From NCBI GenBank assembly GCA_051745935.1, contig JBNJEM010000275.1, positions 1 through 9,854 on the forward strand: a stretch of 9,854 nt of DNA, in the 5' to 3' direction. The first letter of the stretch is position 1; every line of letters begins with the position of its first letter. The notes below the pieces were generated by a model. The model made no database searches, was not told the DNA's origin, and saw only the letters and a program-made list of their open reading frames with translations. This document shows, piece after piece, positions 1 through 8,300 of this stretch. The position numbers and the translations under genes are program-made. This stretch comes from JBNJEM01 sp051745935 (lineage in GTDB: Bacteria; Planctomycetota; Planctomycetia; Pirellulales; Pirellulaceae).

Positions 1-96
1 GGGTTCAAATTCGATCCACCTGGACACGACCTGAAACCAGGGCTTTTCCAGCGTCTGGGTCGTTCGAAGGGCGCGAAACGCTTACACTTTGAGTAA
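1..96 (+). other. Possible 3' end of an upstream gene plus leader
   Basis: The frame that begins at base 1 stays open for 31 codons and ends at TAA 94-96. The deduced tail ends in RLHFE. It could be the C-terminus of a gene that starts outside the window, in which case the FAAL would follow it by roughly 30 bases and might share its transcript. I do not recognise the residues. A second + frame is also open over most of this stretch, ending at TGA 90-92, so an open frame this short is weak evidence. What is firm is that the TAA prevents the FAAL frame from extending further upstream. I saw no convincing promoter, terminator or RNA gene in bases 1-123. Confidence 0.25.
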
Positions 97-123
97 AAAC
101 TTTCCAACCCACTCAGGTTCACA

Positions 124-2391
124 TTGGATCTTATGCCCTCGTTAAGTACTCATCGAAATACAACGGAGAGACAGGACGTTTTCGACCGATTTGGCAGCAC
201 GTTGCCGCGATCGCTGGCGGAGCTATTGCGTCGGCGCGCGTGGGATTTTGGTGATCTCACCGCCTTTTGTTTCCTGCGGGAGGACGGAACGCGGGTGGCA
301 CTGTCCTTTCTGGAACTGGACTGCAGAGCTCGGGCCCTGGCACAACGATTACGAAGGCAGGTTGATCCGGGACAACGGGTGCTGTTGATGTTTCCACCGG
401 GCCTTGAATTCATCGAAGCGTTTTTTGGTTGCATGTATGCTGGCGTACTGGCTGTTCCCATGAGTCCGCCGAAGCGACGAGATCGGTCTTCGCGGGTCTC
501 CACCATTGTGGGAGATTGTAAAGCAACATTGGGATTGACCAATTCCTGGGGAAGCGACCTGCTGTTAGGAGGTCGTCAGTCCGGCGTTCTGGAACGAGTG
601 CAGTGGATCTCGGTGGACACGATCGATTCGGCGGACGCAGACGATTGGGAGCCGCCCGATGTGGCCCCCGATGACTGTGCCTTTATTCAGTACACATCTG
701 GCTCCACGGATAGACCCCGGGGGGTGGTGGTGTCGCATGGGAATCTGGTCCACAATCTAGAGCTCATTCACTCCGGATTCGGTCTGAGACGCGGCACGCC
801 GAATAGTCCCGCTGGGGTAGGGGTGTCATGGTTACCGGCGTACCACGACATGGGACTGATCGGCGGGATACTTGAGTCGTTATGGGCCGGTGGCATGAGC
901 GTACTCATGGCCCCGTCGATGTTTCTACAGCGTCCCGAGCGATGGTTGCGGACGATTTCCGATTACGGGGCCTGCGTGAGCGGGGGGCCCAATTTCGCCT
1001 ATGATTTGTGTGTGCGAAAAATCGGCAAGGCCTCTCTCGAATCCCTCGATCTTTCCACGTGGCAAGTCGCGTTCTGCGGCGCGGAACCAATCCGAGCCGA
1101 AACAGTAGAGCGGTTCATTGAAAAATTCGCGCCCTGCGGCTTTCGGGAAGATGCCTTCTATCCATGTTACGGTTTGGCCGAAGCCACGCTGTTCGTTACC
1201 GGCGGCGAAGGGGCGAGGGCCCCGCTGATCCGCCGTTTTCGGCGGTCAAGGCTGCAATCGGATGGTCTCGCCGAACCGGCGCGCGGGAACCACGGAGACA
1301 CGCGACAACTGGTCGGTTGCGGCAGAACGCTTCTCGACCAAACCCTGGCGATCGTGAACCCACTGACGAAAACCTCTTGCCCCGACGGCACCGTCGGAGA
1401 AATCTGGGTTCGGGGGCCGAGTGTAAGTGGCGGATATTGGCCGGAAGACCGTCTGTCGGACGATTTCAATGCGTCGCTGGCGGACACTGGAGAGGGGGGC
1501 TTTTTAAGGACCGGCGATCTGGGGTTTCTTCAGGGCGGCGAGCTGTTCGTTACTGGCAGGCTGAAGGAACTGGTGATCATCCGTGGTCGTAATCTCGATC
1601 CCGCGGACATCGAATCCACTGCCCAAATGGCTCATCCAGCTCTGCTTCCCGATTCCGGAGCCGCCTTTTCGCGGGAAATGGAGGGAGAAGAACGTTTGGT
1701 GGTAATCAACGAACTGGATCGGTCCTTTCGCAACACCGATTACGGTGAGGTGTTTCGAGCCGTCCGGCGCAAAATCACGCAAGAACATGGCGTGGAGCCG
1801 TACGCCTTAGCCCTGCTTCGCCCCATGTCCCTGCCCCGCACCACGAGCGGAAAGGTTCGCCGCGAGTCGGCGTCCGAGGGGTATGCAAAGGGGGAACTCA
1901 AAGTCGTGGCTGAGTGGAGCAAAGAGGATTCGGCGCGAACGACCACCTCCGCGCCTCTACCCGACCGGCCCCGGGCAACTGCGACTTCGCCCCAAGCGGA
2001 TCGTCTTGCCAGGGAAATTGAGCGCCGGATATTAAAGTGGTTGCGGGACCACGCGGGCGTGCCGAGCGGGGAATTGGACCGCGACAGGCCGTTCGCTGAA
2101 CACGGCATCGATTCGATGGCTGCCATCGAGCTGAGTTCGGAACTCGAGAATTGGTTGAACATCAAGCTCTCACCAATGACCGCTTGGCAATATCCGACTC
2201 CAGCGGCGATTTCACGTTACTTGGCGGTTGAATCAATGGCTTCCGAGCACCAGTCTCCAGCGCCAGACGAATCCCAGGGGGCACCAGAAGAGACTGGCCT
2301 GGAACAACTCTTGGAAACCCTCGACAACCTTTCGGAGAACGACGTAACAGAGCTGCTCGACGAGGGTAAAACATCCGATGACACAGTCTGA
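124..2391 (+). CDS. Fatty acyl-AMP ligase fused to an acyl carrier protein (FAAL-ACP)
   Basis: This protein should adenylate a free fatty acid with ATP and load the acyl group onto the phosphopantetheine arm of its own C-terminal ACP, supplying the primer for the following synthase. It has 755 residues counted from TTG 124. The adenylating domain spans about residues 25-600 and the ACP about 630-704. A charged linker (about 600-630) separates them, and a short helical tail (725-748) follows. The WLPAYHDMGLIGG, SGGPNFAYDLC and YGLAEAT motifs are typical of FAALs rather than acyl-CoA ligases. The start is uncertain: TTG 124 has AGG at 115-117, six bases upstream, while ATG 133 would shorten the protein by only three residues and is as likely or more so. 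A stop at 94-96 excludes a longer form. The 3' end overlaps the synthase gene by 14 bases. The family call is secure; the acyl chain length accepted is unknown. Confidence 0.95.
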   Translation: MDLMPSLSTHRNTTERQDVFDRFGSTLPRSLAELLRRRAWDFGDLTAFCFLREDGTRVALSFLELDCRARALAQRLRRQVDPGQRVLLMFPPGLEFIEAFFGCMYAGVLAVPMSPPKRRDRSSRVSTIVGDCKATLGLTNSWGSDLLLGGRQSGVLERVQWISVDTIDSADADDWEPPDVAPDDCAFIQYTSGSTDRPRGVVVSHGNLVHNLELIHSGFGLRRGTPNSPAGVGVSWLPAYHDMGLIGGILESLWAGGMSVLMAPSMFLQRPERWLRTISDYGACVSGGPNFAYDLCVRKIGKASLESLDLSTWQVAFCGAEPIRAETVERFIEKFAPCGFREDAFYPCYGLAEATLFVTGGEGARAPLIRRFRRSRLQSDGLAEPARGNHGDTRQLVGCGRTLLDQTLAIVNPLTKTSCPDGTVGEIWVRGPSVSGGYWPEDRLSDDFNASLADTGEGGFLRTGDLGFLQGGELFVTGRLKELVIIRGRNLDPADIESTAQMAHPALLPDSGAAFSREMEGEERLVVINELDRSFRNTDYGEVFRAVRRKITQEHGVEPYALALLRPMSLPRTTSGKVRRESASEGYAKGELKVVAEWSKEDSARTTTSAPLPDRPRATATSPQADRLAREIERRILKWLRDHAGVPSGELDRDRPFAEHGIDSMAAIELSSELENWLNIKLSPMTAWQYPTPAAISRYLAVESMASEHQSPAPDESQGAPEETGLEQLLETLDNLSENDVTELLDEGKTSDDTV
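196..1923 (+). other. Adenylating (FAAL) domain
   Basis: Residues about 25-600, numbered from TTG 124. The phosphate-binding loop is YTSGSTDRPRG at 190-200, where the usual lysine of the ANL superfamily loop is Arg199. WLPAYHDMG lies at 236-244 and YGLAEAT at 349-355. TGD with Asp465, which in the family contacts the ribose of the adenylate, is at 463-465. The hinge region GRLKELVIIRGRN is at 478-490. The C-terminal catalytic lysine sits in TTSGKVR as Lys577. The set is complete, so the domain should be active. Acyl-AMP transfer to ACP rather than CoA is inferred from FAAL-type motifs and the fused ACP; confirming the FAAL-specific insertion needs an alignment. Confidence 0.9.
2011..2235 (+). 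other. Acyl carrier protein domain of the FAAL protein
   Basis: Residues about 630-704. The phosphopantetheine attachment site is Ser664 in HGIDSMAAIEL, a variant of the common GLDSL core. A first helix (REIERRILKWL) and the later helix ending in AAISRYL match the usual four-helix carrier fold. It would hold the activated fatty acyl chain for transfer to the KS of the next protein. Confidence 0.92.
2296..2367 (+). other. Possible C-terminal docking helix of the FAAL-ACP protein
   Basis: After the ACP and a Pro/Glu-rich linker, residues 725-748 form an amphipathic, acidic, leucine-spaced segment (LEQLLETLDNLSENDVTELL). Short helices of this kind at the ends of assembly-line proteins often pair with the N-terminus of the next protein. 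The synthase begins with a leucine-rich, partly basic helix (residues about 8-31, containing LTPAKRQLLEKALRG), which is a plausible partner. The pairing is inference from charge and position only. Confidence 0.45.
2362..2366 (+). promoter_or_regulatory. Ribosome binding site of the synthase gene
   Basis: GAGGG lies within the end of the FAAL gene, 11 bases before ATG 2378 and 26 bases before the next in-frame ATG at 2393. The spacing is a little long for 2378 but far too long for 2393, so it favours ATG 2378. The site is read through by ribosomes finishing the FAAL gene, consistent with coupled translation. Confidence 0.5.
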
Positions 2392-5300
2392 CATGAGCGC
2401 ATTGGCCCAGCGCCTTGGCTCTCTGACGCCCGCGAAGCGCCAATTGCTGGAAAAGGCCCTTCGGGGCGAAACCAAACGTTCCGAGCCGATCGCGGTCGTT
2501 GGCCTGGGCTGTCGTTTTCCCGGGGCGTCATCGGTCGAGTCGTTCTGGGATCTGATCCGCCACCGCCGCGTGGCCACCAGCGAAGTGCCACCATCCCGAT
2601 GGGAGGCTGATGCCTTCTATGATCCCACGGGGCAAACGCCCGGTAAAATGGCGAATCGCTGGGGAGGGTTCGTGGACGATGTCGACCAGTTCGACCCGTT
2701 GTTCTTTGGCATTTCACCGCGGGAAGCGGAAAACATGGACCCACAGCAGCGGCTTCTTCTAGAGGTTGCGTGGGAAGCGTTGGAATACGGCGCGATCGCC
2801 CCCGATCGACTTGCCGGCTCGAGGACCGGAACCTTTGTAGGAATTGGCGGCGTCGACTACTCGCGTATTCCGGCTCGGATGGACGGGTACTTTGAACGCA
2901 TCAATCTATACAGCGGAACGGGCAACGCGCTCAGCATCGCGGCAAATCGACTCTCCTATATCTTCGACTTCCATGGGCCGAGTCTTTCCGTCGATACGGC
3001 GTGTTCGTCCGCCCTCGTGGCCGTCCATTTAGCGGTGCGGAGTTTGAGAAACCGCGAGTGCGATGCCGCCTTGGCCGGCGGCTGCAATTTGATTCTGTCG
3101 CCGGAAAGCACCCTGGCCTTTTCCAAGGCCCAGATGCTCTCACCCACTGGAGCCTGTCGTCCCTTCGACGCCGCCGCGAACGGCTACGTTCGCGGCGAAG
3201 GTTGCGGGATCCTGGTGCTGAAGCGGCTCGAAGAAGCCGTGTCGGATGGCAACCATATTTGGGCGGTCGTTCGCGGCACGGCGGTCAACCAGGACGGTCG
3301 CACCTCGGGCATTGCCGCCCCTAATCCACGCGCCCAGGAAGCCGTGATCCGCGCGGCCTTCGAAGAGGCTCAGATCAAGCCCGCGGACCTCACATACCTC
3401 GAAGCCCACGGCACGGGAACGCCCTTGGGCGACCCGATGGAATGGGAAGCTCTGGAAAAGGTGTTCCGCGAGACCCCGGCGGCGTCCCCGTGCTATGTCG
3501 GCTCGGTGAAAGCCAATGTGGGGCATACGGAAACGGCCGCCGGCGCGGCCGGATTCGTGAAGACCGTCTTGATGCTCAAAAACGGGCACATTCCACCGCA
3601 GGCCGGCTTCGACCAGCTGAACCCCCGTATTTCACGGGACCGGACGCGGCTGGCGATTGCCGATCAACCCCGGGATTGGCATTCCGATGGACCGCGGATC
3701 GCGGGAGTGAGCGCCTTTGGTTTTGGCGGGACCAACGCCCACTTGGTTCTGGAGCAAGCCCCGGCCACCGAACCGTCGACACCGGAGAACGACCGTCCTT
3801 GGCACGTATTGACACTTTCCGCCAAGAGCGAACACGCGGTGCAAAAGCGAGTCGACGGACTCGGTGACTACTTGAACCAGCATCGGGACGTCTCGCTAGG
3901 GGACCTCTGTTTCAGCGAAAACGTGGGGCGGTCGCACTTTGATCACCGGTTGGCATTGATCGGGGAAACGACTGAGCAATTGCGGCAAACCTTGCGTTCA
4001 ACGGACGCGACGAAGTCTCCGCCCCGCGTTCATCGGGGGCACGGTTCCACGGTGGGCCGGCCCCGAGTGGCATTTCTGTTCTCGGGACAAGGGTGCCAGT
4101 ACCCGGAGATGGGGCGGCGCCTGTTCGAGACCGAGCCGGTCTTCCGGGATGCCTTGATTCACTGCGACGAAATATTCGCGGACTCGCTCGATTTCCCGCT
4201 ACTCGCCTTGCTGCACGGGGAAGGGCACGTCGAGCGGCTCAACCATACACGGTATTTGCAGCCAGCGTTGTTTGCCATCCAATATGCATTAGCCGAACTC
4301 TGGCTGCATTGGGGGATCCTGCCCGACATGGTTTTGGGGCACAGCATTGGCGAATTTGCCGCCGCGTGTGTCGCTGGTGTGTTCGACGTGGAAGCCGCAA
4401 GCCGGCTCGTGGCCGATCGGGCTCGACTCATGGCCGAACTGCCCCAAACCGGCTCCATGGCCGTCCTCTTTGCAGATGGAGAAACCGTCTCTGAGAAGAT
4501 AAGGCCGTATAGCGATCAGTTGAGTGTGGCCGCGCGGAACGGGCCGGAAAACACGGTCATCTCGGGAAAGACCGAAATCGTGGAACGGATAACCGCCAAA
4601 TTCGAGCAAGATGGAATCCGTTCCCAGAAGCTCGCGGTGTCCCATGCATTCCATTCGCCGCTCATGTGGCCCATGCTCGATGAATTCCGAGACCAGGCGG
4701 CACGGTTCGATTATCAGCCGGCTCACATTCCATTCATTTCGAGTGTGACGGGAGAACTGTTGGGCGAGCGGCCCCTGGACGCCGAGTATTGGCGACGCCA
4801 GATTCACAGCCCTGTCCAGTTCGTGAAGGCAATTGACCAACTCGCCAACCAGGAACCGGAAGTTGTCCTGGAAATTGGCCCGTCAACAACGGCGATCGGC
4901 ATGGCCCGACGCTGCCAGTCCGCGAAACCGCTCGCCTGGTTACCGTCGCTGAAAAAAGGCCATGACGATTGCACGATCCTGATGAATACGCTAGCCGAAA
5001 TGTACGTGCGCGGGGTGACGGTTGATTGGGTTTCATACGACCGCCCGTGGCCACGGCGTCGCCTGGCCCTGCCAACTTATCCTTTCGATCGCAAACGGTA
5101 CTGGCATCAAGGGGTTGTCGAGTCAAGGGGAAGAGGGACGACCGCCGTCTCCGGGCCGCCACTGCACCCCATCCTAGGCTCGCGACTGCACAGCCCGGTA
5201 CCGCGCCGGATATTCGCGACTTCACTCGACAGTCGGAATCCAGCCTTCCTGGCCGATCACCAGATTCAGGGCTCCACCGTCATGCCGGCGGCGGGGTTCG

Positions 5301-8300
5301 TCGAGCAGGCCTTGGCCGCCGCGGCCCGCGTCTTCGGCCAGGGAGAACACGAGGTGGAAAACCTCTCAATCCAACAACCACTGTTCCTTTCGGCCAACGC
5401 CGAACGACCTGTTCAGACCCTGATGACCGCCGAGTCAACGAATGAGTACCGATTCGAGGTGCACAGCCGGCAATCGTCCGAAACGGGAGAAGGAGAACAG
5501 GAACCGGATTGGGTCCTCCATGCCTCCGGCACCGTGCGCAGCGCCGCCGGTTCAAGCGAGTCCAGATCTTCGCAACCGATACGGCTTGACGAGGTGATGG
5601 GCAAAGCCACCCACCGCCATTCGGGCGAGCAGCTTTATGGAAAAATGGCCCAACATGGTCTGGTTTACGGTCCCGCGTTCCGCGGGATCGAGGAACTACA
5701 AGTGGCAGAGGGGGAAGCGTTGGCGCGGCTTGTCATTCCGCCGGCGATCGACAGCGAAACCGTTGCGTATCATGTCCATCCCGCACTTCTGGATGCCGGC
5801 CTTCAAACGATCGCCGGCATTGTGGCCGCGGGGTCCGGCCAAGGGACCACTTCGCCCCCCTATCTCCCCACGTTCATTCGCCGTACTCGCGTTTTTCATC
5901 GCGCGGCTCGACCGACATGGGCTTATGCGGTTCGCGTACCCCGTGACTCGCAAGTTGAATCCGACACAATCGAAGCCGACGTATTTCTGCTAGACGATGC
6001 CGGAAAAACATTGGTCGAACTTGGGGGAGTATCTCTGCAACGGGTCGGGCGGCCTGACAGTGGAAAGACTACCCAGCACACGGAGTGGCTCTACACGCTT
6101 CAGTGGCGCGAAGCCGGACACGAAATCGGCTCCCAGCACGGCGAAGTGCGCCCCCAGTTGGAAGGAACTCGCTGGCTCCTGTTCGCCGATGGGATGGGCG
6201 TGGCGGAACACCTGGCAGGACAGCTTCACCGCCGAGGGGGCGTCTGTACTTTGGTGCGTCCCGGAAGCACGTTTCGACGTCTCGAAACGAACGATTCAGA
6301 AAAGACGCCAGTCCATGAAATCGATCCGGTCTCAACGGAAGACTACGCCAACCTCCTGAACGAGTGGAAAGCAGCTGGCGAATCTCGGTGCGGTATCATT
6401 CACCTGTGGAACCTGGACATCGACTCCAGCCATTGGTCGGACGCGGTTTTCCTCCAGGAGTCCCGAAATCGCGGGAGTGCGAGCCTGCTCCAACTTCTTC
6501 ACGGCGTCACGAATGCCAAACTGGCCGCTTCGCCGGAACTGTACGTCGTTACCCAAAATGGACAGGCGGTGGCGGACGGCGATCTGGTTTCGCCGGCCCA
6601 AGCAGCGAGTTGGGGACTGGGGCGGGTGGCGGCGACCGAACACCCGGAATACGCCTGCCGCCTGATCGATCTCGACAAGGCGGACCCGCCCGACACCGCC
6701 GGCGATATTCTCGTGGCGGAATTATGCATTGAATCAGACGAGAACCAGGTCGCCTATCGGGGCCAGAGGCGTTTTGTTTCCAGATTGAAACGGGATCCGG
6801 ACGCGATTGACTTTACCCAACCCGCGCGGGGATCGATTGCTCCCCCGGGCCCCCGTCGGCTGCGGCTCGACAAGACCGGTACGCTCGACTCGCTCACCTA
6901 CACCAAGCTGGAACGGATCTCGCCGGCTCACGGCCAAGTCGAAATCGAAGTCCATGGCGTGGGTCTGAACTTCAGCGATGTGCTCAAGGCAATGGGGCTC
7001 TATCCAGGCATCACCGATCGCGTGGTGCCAGTGGGAATCGAATGTTCAGGGACCGTCACCGCCACGGGCGAAGGGGTTGAACGGTTTCGAGTAGGCGACC
7101 CGGTTATGGGCGTTGCCCCCTACAGTTTCGCGACCCATGCGGTCAGTGCCGAGTACGCCCTCGTTCGCAAACCGGACCGGCTTTCGGATGAACAAGCAGC
7201 CACCATCCCGATTACTTTCCTCACCGCCTACTACGCCCTGTGCCGCCTGGCTCGCCTCCAAGCCGGGGAACGCGTCCTTATTCATGCCGCGGCGGGCGGC
7301 GTGGGCCAGGCCGCTGTCCAGATCGCTCAACACATTGGGGCCGAGATTTTCGCGACGGCGGGGAGCGAGCAGAAGCGGAATTTCCTCAAGTCGCTCGGCG
7401 TGGAACACGTCATGAATTCGCGCACACTGGAATTCGCGGATGAAATCATGGATACCACCGACCGGCAAGGGGTGGACGTGGTCCTCAATAGTCTGCCCGG
7501 TCGAACCATCGACAAAAGCCTCTCGGTCCTCGGCGCCTATGGTCGCTTCTTGGAAATCGGCAAGATCGACATTTATCAAAACCGGATGGTCGGTCTGCTT
7601 CCTTTCCAGAACAACTTGTCTTACTTCGCCATCGATCTCGACCGCATGTTGCGCGAGCGTCCGGATTACATCCGGAACCTCTTCGAGGAGGTTATCGGGT
7701 ACTTTTGGAACGAGACGTATCGGCCACTGCCGATGACCTGTTTTCGCGACGACGAAGTCCGAGACGCGTTCCGATACATGGCCCAGCGGAAGAATATCGG
7801 CAAGATCGTCGTCTCCTTTGAAGAAAGGGACTCCGCGACGAGCGATAGCACCACCGCGCCCCCTCCCATTCGCCAAGACGGCACATACCTCATCACCGGC
7901 GGTCTCGGTTCGCTCGGAATTCAAGTAGCCGGGATGCTCGCGAGGCAAGGCGCGGGGGCCGTTGCACTGATGGGGCGAGGCGAGCCCTCGAGCGAAGTGA
8001 AACGAGAACTCGAGAAGCTGCGGGACGGTGGAAGCCGGGTTGTCGTACTGCGCGGCGATGTAACTGACCGCGACTCGATCCAAGCCGCGCTGCAAGCGAT
8101 CCCGGCTTCCCATCCACCCCTGCGAGGCGTCTTTCACGCCGCCGGCGTTTTGTCGGATGCGCTCCTGCACCACATGGACGTCGAGACGTTCGATAAAGTG
8201 CTGGCGCCGAAGCTCGCCGGGGCGTGGAGCCTGCACCGCGCGACGGAGGATTGCCCGCTCGACCACTTCGTGCTCTTCTCTTCGATAGCGGGCGTCCTCG

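Noticed and set aside
1..20. GGGTTCAAATTCGATCC resembles the T-arm of a tRNA
   Set aside because: With the loop set at TTCAAAT, the following bases cannot pair with the preceding Gs to form the five-pair stem, and no acceptor end or CCA follows in the right place.
37..58. CCAG-CGT-CTGG inverted repeat (48-58) near the start as a terminator or operator
   Set aside because: The stem is only four pairs, no T-run follows, and such a short repeat is expected by chance.
3140..3589. A 149-codon open frame on the - strand opposite the KS domain
   Set aside because: It has the same register relation to the synthase as the longer antisense frame, covers the highly conserved KS histidine motifs on the + strand, and has no recognisable product.
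6086..6817. Region between DH and ER as a degenerate methyltransferase or an unknown new domain
   Set aside because: Position, the WLLFADG start and the WGLGRVAATEHPE motif match the ordinary structural ketoreductase subdomain of fully reducing modules, and no SAM-binding glycine motif is present.
7046..8266. A 406-codon open frame on the - strand opposite the ER and KR domains
   Set aside because: It runs in exact codon register with the synthase, so it is interrupted only where the + strand uses TTA, CTA or TCA codons, which are scarce here. The + strand carries unmistakable ER and KR motifs, and the antisense product has no recognisable domain. It is a composition shadow.
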